DNA of 17,667 nt from an uncultured Bacillota bacterium (GTDB taxonomy: Bacteria; Bacillota; Clostridia; Peptostreptococcales; Anaerovoracaceae), in contig CAUHLX010000011.1 in the NCBI GenBank assembly GCA_959606705.1, positions 1 to 17,667 on the forward strand, in the 5' to 3' direction. The notes beneath the pieces were generated by a model. It was not told the DNA's origin. It ran no database searches and was given only the letters and a program-made list of their open reading frames with translations. Made by a program: the position numbers and the translations under genes. The first letter of the stretch is position 1. Each line of letters opens with the position of its first letter. Below, one piece after another: positions 1 through 7,523 of this stretch.

Positions 1-13
1 AAAAACTTTATTA

Positions 14-58
14 TGTATCCCATCAAACATGACATAGAGCATTGTTTGGTGGGGTACA
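14..58. repeat. Long imperfect inverted repeat (hairpin)
   Basis: Arms at 14-29 and 43-58 pair over 16 bp, counting two G-U pairs, around a 13-nt loop. The right arm is GC-rich (TTTGGTGGGG). On the plus strand the stem is not followed by a T-run; on the minus strand it is followed by an A/T stretch ending in TTTTT, so it could be a terminator for a leftward gene outside the window. It could also be a remnant of an insertion-sequence end. No transposase is visible next to it. Confidence 0.5.
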
Positions 59-119
59 CTTTGTATTTGATTCATAATGTATTTTATCTGTTTATATCGG
101 CATCAAATAGGAGGTCGCC

Positions 120-911
120 ATGAGGAAAAGCAGCAAGATACTGATTTTATGCATACTGACCGGGTCGGTAGTGATTGCTGGTTTTATGGCAGCAAATCAC
201 TGGAAAGATATACAACCAGTTGCAAGTAAAGATGCTGTGTTTGAGAAGGCCGTAGGAGAAGTATTCATTCCTCTCAACAGCAAGTATATGCTGAATTTGT
301 ACGTGAAATTAGATGGAGGATTGGGGAAACAGGGGGATGAGGAAGGGGAAACGCCACTGGCCGTATCATTTGGGGAACCGGAAATTAGCGTGGCGGATTA
401 CTCGTTGACCTCCATTGATCCGAAACATTATTTGTACGAGATGACGCTTTATCTTAACGTGGATCATGAGATACATCGAGAAGTGAATGAGATTGAAATT
501 GACGGGGTCCCATACGGAGTTGGGTCAATTTTAGTGCATTCCATAGAAAATCAGGACTTTGAAGTGGTAAGTGTTTATGCACTCGGCAAAGAATTTACCC
601 AATATAAAGCAACACTAAAAAACACATCAGAAAAGTCAGTGACCATATCAGAGATCGCCTGCGGCATGTTTGACGGTGGAGTTCAATCCTGTACATGGGG
701 CATAGATGGGGTCTCATACGATACAAGTTCCATTAGTGAGAAGGAAATCGGGCCGGGTCAGGAGATCGCCATAACGCTGAACCTGGATAAAGAGGCGGTT
801 CCCCCGGAAAATAAAGTTATTTTTCTAGCGCCTAAGATGAAGTATGCAATCGATGGTCAATGGAAAGAGTATTACTTGCCGTACTGCACTTATAATCGGC
901 TGCTGCGATGA
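120..911 (+). CDS. Hypothetical membrane-anchored or secreted protein
   Basis: The product is 263 residues and I do not recognise the family. Residues 1-7 are basic and are followed by a hydrophobic stretch to about residue 25, so it has either an uncleaved N-terminal anchor or a signal peptide. There is no lipobox cysteine in the usual position. The rest is soluble and rich in beta-forming residues, with two cysteines near the middle (AC and SC about 10 residues apart) that could form an extracellular disulfide. The start is well supported: AGGAGG lies at 110-115. A weak promoter, TTGATT at 67-72 and TTTATA at 91-96 with 18-bp spacing, sits upstream. The gene is visibly more AT-rich than the genes to its right, which could reflect transfer. 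It stands alone, with the next gene convergent. Secreted or membrane location is inferred; no function is assigned. Confidence 0.75.
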   Translation: MRKSSKILILCILTGSVVIAGFMAANHWKDIQPVASKDAVFEKAVGEVFIPLNSKYMLNLYVKLDGGLGKQGDEEGETPLAVSFGEPEISVADYSLTSIDPKHYLYEMTLYLNVDHEIHREVNEIEIDGVPYGVGSILVHSIENQDFEVVSVYALGKEFTQYKATLKNTSEKSVTISEIACGMFDGGVQSCTWGIDGVSYDTSSISEKEIGPGQEIAITLNLDKEAVPPENKVIFLAPKMKYAIDGQWKEYYLPYCTYNRLLR

Positions 912-994
912 AGGATCATCCAAATAAGAATAAGTATCATTGTGAATGTAAATCTCTTTCAACAAGATCCCTCTGTTACCGCAAAGACCTTCGC

Positions 995-2428
995 TTAGGG
1001 CAGTGATTTGGCCAGCCGTTCCACCGCCGCGTCCATTTCAGCCAGAGGAACTCGAGTGTAATAAAAGATAAAGGTTTTTCCGCTTCCGGAGGGAAGATAG
1101 TTGGAGACAGAGGCAAATTGAAGCCGCGCTTTTCGTGCCAATGCGCAGAAATCCTCCGGGCTTATACTCTCCGGCAGGTTCAGCGTAAGGGGTAATTGAA
1201 GCCCCGAATTGCTGCCCAGAATGCGGATCTGTCCGCCGAAGCAGCGTCGGAGCGCGGCGGCGGCCGTCTGTAGTTTCTGTGAGTAGAGATTGCGAAGCTT
1301 GCGGACGCCGGTTTGATAGAACCCTCGTTCCATGTAGAGCGCCAGGGTCAGCTGTTCCGTTTTGGAGCAGGTTTGGGTGTAACCGGACAATTCCTCTGCA
1401 AAGAGGTCCAGCATGGGAGCCGGCAGCACCATGTAACTGATCTTGATGGCCGGAAACAGGGTCGAGGAGAAGGAACCCAGGTAGACCACCTGGTGATTCT
1501 CATCCAGCCCTTGCAGAGACGGGACCGGCTTTCCAAAGTAGCGCAGCTCGCTGTTGTAGTCGTCCTCGATGATGATGCTTTGGTTTTTGGAAGCCCAGTC
1601 CAGCAAGGCATACCGTCTGGCGATGGGCATAACGGAACCGGTGGGGAATTGATTGGAGGGACTGACATAGGCGCTGGACTTGATGTTTACCGGCAGCTTT
1701 TCAATTTCAATTCCGTCTTCTCGGACCGGGACGGGAGTCATTTTGAAGCCGTGAGTTCGGAAGATATCCCGCACGGGAAGATAGCCCGGCTCCTCCAATG
1801 ACACATGATCGATTCCCATACGGGCCAGCAGGATGCAGAGGAGACCGGTCAGCTGCTGAGTACCGGCGCCGATGACGATCTGCTCCGGAGTGCAGAGAAC
1901 GCCGCGGGCCTGATAAATATACTTGGAAATTTCGTAGCGCAGGGGAGCCTCGCCCCGGGGGTCGCCTTCCTGATATAACAGGGGAGCATGGTCGTTAAGA
2001 ACTTGATTCAAGCATTTTTTCCATTTGGCGAAATCAAAGGTGACGGGGTCAAAATACAAGGCCTCGCATGACTGATCGCCTAATTCCATTAGACTGTATC
2101 TCCCTGGGTTTTCCACCTCGCCGCGGCTTTGTCCCGCCGACTGCTCAAAGGGCTTTCTCAGCTCCTGCCGCAGCTCCACGGGAATGCTGTTGGCATAATA
2201 ACCGGACTGGGGCTTGCTGTTCAAATAGCCTTCCACCGCGAGCTGGGTATAGGCCTGCTCCACCGTAGACAGGGAAAGACCCAGCTGGCCGGACAGGGAA
2301 CGAAGGGAGGGCAGCTTTTCTCCCGGCTGAATTCGGCCGGACAAGATCGCATCCCGTATGTAGGTGTAGAGCTGCAGGTACAGCGGAGTGGAGGAAGAAT
2401 CGCCCAAAACCGGGGTAATGGATTGCAT
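995..2428 (-). CDS. MocR-family (GntR/aminotransferase) regulator, PdxR-like
   Basis: The 477-residue product has the standard MocR layout. A GntR-type winged helix covers residues about 14-80 (LYLQLYTYIRDAILSGRI, then the PSLRSLSGQLGLS recognition region). A class-I aminotransferase fold runs from about residue 125 to the end. Family landmarks present are SPSNQFPTG, IIIEDDYNSE (the Asp that contacts the pyridine nitrogen of PLP) and the LRNLY motif. The stretch that normally reads S-K-T-L-x-P with the PLP-binding lysine reads SFSSTLFPAIK here, so the Schiff-base lysine is serine at residue 322 (codon 1463-1465). The usual arginine seven residues further on is Lys329. MocR regulators such as PdxR and GabR bind PLP and activate B6 or GABA genes, often divergently transcribed, as the ECF S component is here. 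A B6-linked role is inferred from family and context; the lysine loss makes the ligand uncertain. The gene ends in TAA. Confidence 0.9.
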   Translation of the reverse strand: MQSITPVLGDSSSTPLYLQLYTYIRDAILSGRIQPGEKLPSLRSLSGQLGLSLSTVEQAYTQLAVEGYLNSKPQSGYYANSIPVELRQELRKPFEQSAGQSRGEVENPGRYSLMELGDQSCEALYFDPVTFDFAKWKKCLNQVLNDHAPLLYQEGDPRGEAPLRYEISKYIYQARGVLCTPEQIVIGAGTQQLTGLLCILLARMGIDHVSLEEPGYLPVRDIFRTHGFKMTPVPVREDGIEIEKLPVNIKSSAYVSPSNQFPTGSVMPIARRYALLDWASKNQSIIIEDDYNSELRYFGKPVPSLQGLDENHQVVYLGSFSSTLFPAIKISYMVLPAPMLDLFAEELSGYTQTCSKTEQLTLALYMERGFYQTGVRKLRNLYSQKLQTAAAALRRCFGGQIRILGSNSGLQLPLTLNLPESISPEDFCALARKARLQFASVSNYLPSGSGKTFIFYYTRVPLAEMDAAVERLAKSLP

Positions 2429-2653
2429 TGGGCCTCCCTTTCTATAAACTGTTCCGTGAAATATTTGAGAAAGTGTCGGTATTCGGTAAAATATGGCGTT
2501 CGAATCCGTTTAAACGTGAAACTGTACTGATTAAAATTATTAAAACTGCATATTCAACCAGATACACTTTGTGAGTATTATAATAGCAGAACGAAATGAC
2601 GTCAATTGCGAATGATAAAAAATTTAACAAAAGTGTAAAGGGGACGGAGAGAA
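2429..2653. promoter_or_regulatory. Divergent promoter region with repeated AAAGTGT motif
   Basis: This region lies between the divergent MocR and ECF genes. On the plus strand a perfect TATAAT is at 2579-2584, without a clear -35 element. On the minus strand TTGAAT (2552-2557) with a 16-bp spacer to TTTAAT is a fair promoter for the regulator gene. The motif AAAGTGT occurs at 2470-2476 and 2630-2636, and its complement ACACTTT at 2564-2570, just upstream of the TATAAT. Such spaced repeats are what a MocR regulator would bind, but assignment as its operator is inference. Confidence 0.45.
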
Positions 2654-3457
2654 ATGCAGACTGGAAACCGCGGCAGCGATATGATTCGCACAATTATTAT
2701 GACAGCTTTGATGATGGCACTGACCACGGTGGCGACCATGATCATACAGATTCCCATTCCCTTTACCAACGGATACATTCATCTGGGGGACAGCATGGTA
2801 TTCCTGTCGGTTCTGGTGCTGGGCTGGAAATACGGGGCCATCGCGGCCGGCATGGGGTCCTGTCTGGCGGATCTGTTCGTGGGGTATATCCATTGGGTTC
2901 CCTGGACCTTTGGGATCAAGTTCCTGATGGCGGTCCTCATGGGCTTAGTGATTGAGAAATGCCGATCCAATCGAAAAAATGCGGTTTGGGCCAGCTTGGC
3001 GGCGGTGGTTTTATGGCTGGCCTTCAATGCCGGAATCCAGTGGATCATCCGCTCCACGGCGAAGACCAGCCCGGAAAGCCTTTTGGGAGACGAGGTCGCC
3101 AGTTTGTCGGAGCTGGGAACGTTTCTCAATTCGGTTCAGAGCAAGCTGATGCTGGCGGCGTTGCTGATTCCCCTGTTTCTGGTGCTCATCTCCATTTATA
3201 TCCGCAAGAGAGAACAGATGGTGATTCCGGTCTACCAGATTCTGGGAATGACCATGGCGGGGCTTTGGATGGTGTTCGGTTATTACGTGGCGGGCGGCGT
3301 GATGTATGGCAATTTCGCGGTGGCGGCTTTCAGCATCCCCATGAATATGATTCAGTTTGTCATCGGCTTTTTACTGGCTTCCCTGCTGGCGGCGGCACTG
3401 GGAAAAACGCCGGCGGCATCCTACTTTGCCTATCATCCCCGGATGTTGAAACGGTAA
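2654..3457 (+). CDS. ECF transporter S component (DUF1393/HmpT-like)
   Basis: The 267-residue product is an integral membrane protein with about six hydrophobic segments. The pattern QIPIPFTNGYIHLGDSMVFL, followed by LGWKYGAIAAGMGSCLADL and a Gly-Tyr-Ile-His-Trp-Val-Pro stretch, is characteristic of substrate-binding S components of energy-coupling-factor vitamin transporters. Members of this family have been predicted to carry vitamin B6 or its thiamin-pyrimidine relative. A divergent MocR/PdxR-type regulator fits uptake of a B6 compound; that is inference from context. No EcfA or EcfT genes are nearby, so it must be a group II type using a shared energising module. It is longer than most relatives, with an extra hydrophilic segment at about residues 130-160. 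The start follows a purine-rich AAAGGGGACGGAG sequence; an alternative ATG is at 2681. Confidence 0.85.
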   Translation: MQTGNRGSDMIRTIIMTALMMALTTVATMIIQIPIPFTNGYIHLGDSMVFLSVLVLGWKYGAIAAGMGSCLADLFVGYIHWVPWTFGIKFLMAVLMGLVIEKCRSNRKNAVWASLAAVVLWLAFNAGIQWIIRSTAKTSPESLLGDEVASLSELGTFLNSVQSKLMLAALLIPLFLVLISIYIRKREQMVIPVYQILGMTMAGLWMVFGYYVAGGVMYGNFAVAAFSIPMNMIQFVIGFLLASLLAAALGKTPAASYFAYHPRMLKR

Positions 3458-3503
3458 GAACCGACCGTGCGGCGGACTGCCTCGGGATTTTTGTGAAAAT
3501 AGG

Positions 3504-3531
3504 TTGACCTTCGAAGCGTAAATGGTATACT
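3504..3531 (+). promoter_or_regulatory. Sigma-A promoter for the SLH surface protein
   Basis: TTGACC at 3504-3509 and TATACT at 3526-3531 are separated by 16 bp, and the -10 is extended by TGG. Transcription would begin near 3538, leaving a leader of roughly 95 nt before the start codon. Confidence 0.7.
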
Positions 3532-3632
3532 AATGACGATAAGGAAAATATTACTAATTATTTATCACATTTACACGGAAAAACAGGACATTTTGTGACG
3601 AAAGGATCACATTCCGAGAATCGAGGGTCGAA

Positions 3633-6600
3633 ATGATGTCAAGCAGGATTAATGCCACAGGAAAAAAGAAGCAAGGATATGGGAGAAAATTCGTGTCGCT
3701 GGTGCTGACCGCAGTCATGCTGTTATCGCCGGCGGCATTTTCTATGGGATACGCGGATGAGTTGTCCGCCACGGTGCCGTATCTCTATCGATGGATGACC
3801 GTTACCGGCGAACGGTCGGGATTGGACATTTATGAGTTTACCGGGGCAAAGGATACGGTGTCTCTCGAGATTTCGTCAAGCATCGATTCCCAGGAAGTCG
3901 CCTTTATCGGCTTGATGGGCGAAAGGCCGTTTCGGGGATTGACCAGCCTGGAACAGATTAGTTTGCCGGAGGGGATTTCCACCATCGGGTCGGGCGCATT
4001 TCAGGGAGATGTTTCTCTCAAAACCATAAATCTGACGGAGGGGCTGACCACGATCGGGGACGATGCATTCCGCGACTGTGCGGCCCTGGAGGAGCTTCCG
4101 CTGCCTTCAACGTTGAAAACGATTGGGGGTCTGGCTTTTATGAACAGCGGCTTAAAAAGCAGTGAGTTCCTCCTTCCCTCATCGGTGACCAGTATTGGGC
4201 GCGGAGCATTTTCCGATTGCTCCGGGTTAAAGGCCATTCGCGTTGAAGCGGGAAATGAGGCTTATGTCAGCGAGGACGGGGTCTTGTACAATCGAGACCG
4301 GACGGAGCTGATCTGTTATCCCGCGGGCAAAGAGGATGCTTCGTTTACCGTGCCGGACTCCGTGACGGTGATCGGGAAATATGCATTTCAAGGAACCCGT
4401 TATTTAAAAGAGCTGATCCTTCCTGACGGTCTGGAGACGATTGAGCCTTACGCGTTCGAGGATTGCTCCGGGCTGACGGCGCTCAAGGTGCCGGCGGTGA
4501 GAAATTTGGGCCAGGAAGCCGATCATTCCGGAACACCCATATCCTACGGTTGTTTCAAGGGCTGCTCCGGACTGAAACATCTGGAGTTTGCGGAAGGCTT
4601 CAATCAGTTCGATTACGAAACGCTCAGAGGCTGTGACGGTCTGGAGGAGTTTACGCTGCCGGCCAGTGCGGAGGAGATCGGAATTCAGACCTTCGAAGCC
4701 TGCCCGAACCTGAAGGCCATTCACGTTGCGGAGGGAAGTCCCAATTACAAGAGCGTCGACGGTGTTTTATTCCGTTTGGACGGAAGTGAGCTGACCGCTT
4801 ATCCTCGCGCAAAGGAGGGGCCGCGCTATGTGATTCCGGCAGGGACAAGGTCCATAGGAGGCCGGGCCTTTAGCAGAAACGAGTGTCTTTCCACGGTTAT
4901 CCTTCCGGACAGCGTGGAAGAATTGAAGCTGTTCGCCTTCCTCAGCGCAAACTCGCTTCGAGAGGTGCGAATTCATGGGGAAGCGGTGGTCTTCGGCCCA
5001 CAAGCTTTTGGCGAAATCACCCAAAGCCCGACCTTTTATGTGAAAAATCAGGCGGTGCAAAAGGCGCTGATCAATTCCTACGCCTCTTATTACGAACCGA
5101 ATATTATCGTAGGGGATTTTTCCGCTGCCGAACCGGGAAGTACCTTCGTACTGGACGGGATCGAATACCAGATTGAGTCCATGCCGGCCGGAGAGACGAC
5201 GGCGGGAACTGCGGCGGTCAACGGCTGTACGGACCCGAACGGAACGGAATTTTCCATTCCGGGGCAGGTGAGCTTCGGAGGGCAGACCTTTGCGGTGGAT
5301 CTGGTGAAGTCGGGGGCTTTCGCCGCGGCTTCCAAGCTGCGGAAGCTGAATTTCCTGGGAGAGGGGATCTCGGCGGAAAGCGGAGCGTTTGACGGGATTC
5401 CGGCCGCCGCTGTTTTAAGTGTTAAAAACGGAACGGTGAAAGCGGCTTTTTCCGGGAAAGGCGTGGAGGCGGAACGAATTCTGGTAACGGATGAGCTGGT
5501 GTTGAACAAGGACCATTTTGTCTATGGAGAAGCTGTGATTGCCGCTCCCTTTGACAGTGCCGCGGAACAGGTGAGCTTTGAATTGATGGAAGGAGAAACG
5601 GTGATCGCGGATCTGGGCAGTGCCGCGGTGGTCGGCGGGAAAGCGTCTCTGATCATCGATAAACGGCTGGGAGTGGGAAGCCGGACCCTGAGGATGACGG
5701 AACGTCCGGGAGCGGGGAGCGTAATTAAGAGGATCGAAATTGCGCCCAAACAGCTGAGCTGTCCGAATGCCGCCGTTTATCGAAAAGTGTTTGATGGAAC
5801 GACGGAGGCTTCGGTGTACGCGGGAGGTCCTTTACAGGGGCTCGTCAACGGAGACCGAGTCTATCTCGACTCCGGGAGTAATTTTTCCAACGCCTATTTT
5901 GATTCTACGGCAGACGCGGGGAAAGATAAACCGGTGGTGGTGAAACCGGAGTATTGGCAGCTGACCGGAGATGAGGCCGTATTTTATACATTAAAGCTTC
6001 CGGAGGGATTGGTAGGAGAAATCTATCCCGCGAGCACCACGATAAAAAATGTCGATTGTGTCAAGGTCAGCGAGACGGGAAAGACACTGAAGGAGTGTGT
6101 CTTGTCCGGCAGCTGTTCGCCCGAGGAGGCGTCCCCGGGGGCATTTTCTTGGACGGAGGGACCGGAGCAAAGCGTGGAGAAGGGGATCAATTATCATTGG
6201 GTATTCACCCCGGATAACCCGAATTACGCATCCACCGGAGGAATATTGATGCCGTGGCCGGCGAAGGCTTCCACTCCTTCCGGCGGAGGCGGCGGTTCCT
6301 CTTCCGGCGGGGGTTCGTCTTCCGACAGAAGTGAGGGAACGGCGGAAAAACCGGCGGAACCGGCCGGGGGAGGAACGGATCCGCTGCTGGCCGTGAAAGC
6401 GGAGTCCGGAGCGGATGGAACGATGAACGTTCAACTGAATCGGACGCAGCTGGAAAAGGCTCGAGAGGGAGCCTTGCAGATCACCGCGGACTCCGCGCAG
6501 ATTGTCTTTGACCGACAGGCGATGGGAGCGATCGGACCGGATAGAATGGAGAAATTGGAAATTTCCATGAAGCCGCTGACCGGCGAAGTGCTTCCGCAGG

Positions 6601-7208
6601 CGGTTCGGGAAAACGTAGGGGACCGACCGGTTTTTGAATTCAGGATGACAGGAAACGGGTCCGAGGTGATTTCCGAATTCGGAGGGGGCAAAGCAAAAGT
6701 CACATTGCCGTACCGCCTGCGAGAAGGAGAAAATCCGGCGGACATCGTAGTGTTCTACACCGATGAAAACGGGAACGTCGAAACCATGACCGACTGTGTG
6801 TATCGTGACGGCGCCGTCGCGTTTTCCACCCGGCACTTCTCCGTGTATTCGGTGGGCTGCGTAAGGAAACCTTTCGCGGATACGACGGGACATTGGGCGG
6901 AGGACAGCATCCGGTTCACGGCGGCCAGATCGCTGATCTCGGGAGTGGAACAGGAACGATTTCAGCCGGATACCCCGATGACCAGAGGAATGCTGATCTC
7001 GGTGCTGGCGCGGCTGGAAAAAGCCGCCGTGGGAGACAGCGTGACCCGCGTGGAAGCGTTTCCGGACGTGGATCCCGCGGCCTACTATGCGGGGCCGATC
7101 GCCTGGGCGTCGGAGCATCAAATCGCGGTGGGAAATGAGGATGGGAGTTTTCAGCCGGACCGTCCGGTAACTCGTGAGGAACTGGCAGTGATCCTCGCTC
7201 GATTTTAG
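3633..7208 (+). CDS. BspA-like leucine-rich repeat surface protein with SLH domains
   Basis: The 1191-residue product begins with a signal peptide: a basic N-region KKKQGYGRK, a hydrophobic core, and likely cleavage after GYA near residue 42. BspA-type leucine-rich repeats cover about residues 90-490, with recurrent units such as LPEGISTIGSGAF and DGVLYN...L..YP. A more degenerate repeat part follows to about 620. A segment at about 710-810 (VYRKVFDGTTEASVY) resembles a YDG domain. A Gly/Ser-rich linker lies near residues 885-905, and a beta-rich domain precedes the C-terminal SLH repeats (SLH1 about 1081-1131, SLH2 about 1143-1191). SLH repeats anchor proteins to pyruvylated cell-wall polymers, so the protein is probably displayed on the surface, perhaps for adhesion. 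GAGGG at 3623-3627 supports the start; ATG 3636 is an alternative. The frame stops at TAG 7206-7208, exactly where SLH2 ends, yet SLH3 continues in the same frame (see next entry). Confidence 0.9.
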   Translation: MMSSRINATGKKKQGYGRKFVSLVLTAVMLLSPAAFSMGYADELSATVPYLYRWMTVTGERSGLDIYEFTGAKDTVSLEISSSIDSQEVAFIGLMGERPFRGLTSLEQISLPEGISTIGSGAFQGDVSLKTINLTEGLTTIGDDAFRDCAALEELPLPSTLKTIGGLAFMNSGLKSSEFLLPSSVTSIGRGAFSDCSGLKAIRVEAGNEAYVSEDGVLYNRDRTELICYPAGKEDASFTVPDSVTVIGKYAFQGTRYLKELILPDGLETIEPYAFEDCSGLTALKVPAVRNLGQEADHSGTPISYGCFKGCSGLKHLEFAEGFNQFDYETLRGCDGLEEFTLPASAEEIGIQTFEACPNLKAIHVAEGSPNYKSVDGVLFRLDGSELTAYPRAKEGPRYVIPAGTRSIGGRAFSRNECLSTVILPDSVEELKLFAFLSANSLREVRIHGEAVVFGPQAFGEITQSPTFYVKNQAVQKALINSYASYYEPNIIVGDFSAAEPGSTFVLDGIEYQIESMPAGETTAGTAAVNGCTDPNGTEFSIPGQVSFGGQTFAVDLVKSGAFAAASKLRKLNFLGEGISAESGAFDGIPAAAVLSVKNGTVKAAFSGKGVEAERILVTDELVLNKDHFVYGEAVIAAPFDSAAEQVSFELMEGETVIADLGSAAVVGGKASLIIDKRLGVGSRTLRMTERPGAGSVIKRIEIAPKQLSCPNAAVYRKVFDGTTEASVYAGGPLQGLVNGDRVYLDSGSNFSNAYFDSTADAGKDKPVVVKPEYWQLTGDEAVFYTLKLPEGLVGEIYPASTTIKNVDCVKVSETGKTLKECVLSGSCSPEEASPGAFSWTEGPEQSVEKGINYHWVFTPDNPNYASTGGILMPWPAKASTPSGGGGGSSSGGGSSSDRSEGTAEKPAEPAGGGTDPLLAVKAESGADGTMNVQLNRTQLEKAREGALQITADSAQIVFDRQAMGAIGPDRMEKLEISMKPLTGEVLPQAVRENVGDRPVFEFRMTGNGSEVISEFGGGKAKVTLPYRLREGENPADIVVFYTDENGNVETMTDCVYRDGAVAFSTRHFSVYSVGCVRKPFADTTGHWAEDSIRFTAARSLISGVEQERFQPDTPMTRGMLISVLARLEKAAVGDSVTRVEAFPDVDPAAYYAGPIAWASEHQIAVGNEDGSFQPDRPVTREELAVILARF

Positions 7209-7433
7209 AAGGAATTCGGTGGAAGAAAAGCGGCGAATGCCGCCGGCAGCGTCGCGTTTACCGATGCGGAAGGGATTTCAAGCTTTGCCCGGGACGCGGT
7301 AACGGAGATCTCGGCGGAGGGCTTGATGACCGGCAGAGACGACGGAAGCTTCGACCCCCTCGGCAGCGCCAGCAGGGCGGAGGTCGCTGCCATAATTGAG
7401 AGATATGTCATGAGTATGAATGGAAATTCATAA
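7209..7433 (+). pseudogene. In-frame continuation of the SLH protein after TAG (third SLH repeat)
   Basis: Immediately after TAG 7206-7208 the same frame stays open for 74 codons to TAA at 7431-7433. It encodes a complete third SLH repeat: AFTDAEGISSFARDAV, then ISAEGLMTGRDDGSFDP and SRAEVAAIIERYV. Three tandem SLH repeats are the usual functional unit, so this is part of the ancestral gene. There is no start codon with a ribosome binding site for independent translation. Either the TAG is a recent nonsense mutation or sequencing error, in which case this is a dead remnant, or the codon is read through or decoded as an amino acid, giving a 1266-residue protein. Labelled pseudogene only because the schema needs a type. 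Confidence 0.8.
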
Positions 7434-7453
7434 AATCGTTTTCAAAAGGGAAC

Positions 7454-7488
7454 AAAAATGGTATCGTAATTTATACGGTACTATTTTT
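7454..7488. terminator. Bidirectional-looking intrinsic terminator
   Basis: Arms 7454-7468 and 7474-7488 form a 15-bp stem (two G-U pairs) with a 5-nt loop; the left arm begins AAAAA and the right arm ends TTTTT. It lies 21 nt after the TAA that closes SLH3, which fits the real end of the surface-protein transcript being after 7433. The sequence TGGTATCGT inside the left arm also resembles an extended -10, so a promoter for the downstream gene may overlap. Confidence 0.6.
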
Positions 7489-7523
7489 GTTGGCGGCAAT
7501 GGGATGAGATCGAGGGGAACCAG

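Noticed and set aside
2429..2653. Riboswitch in the ECF leader
   Set aside because: The leader after the TATAAT is only about 60 nt and shows no recognisable thiamin, riboflavin or other vitamin riboswitch core.
5991..7121. Long open frame (376 codons) on the minus strand opposite the SLH gene
   Set aside because: It is antisense to well-recognised YDG, linker and SLH segments, its translation is rich in Arg, Gly and His without any domain, and it lacks a ribosome binding site. It is a by-product of GC-rich codon use on the other strand.
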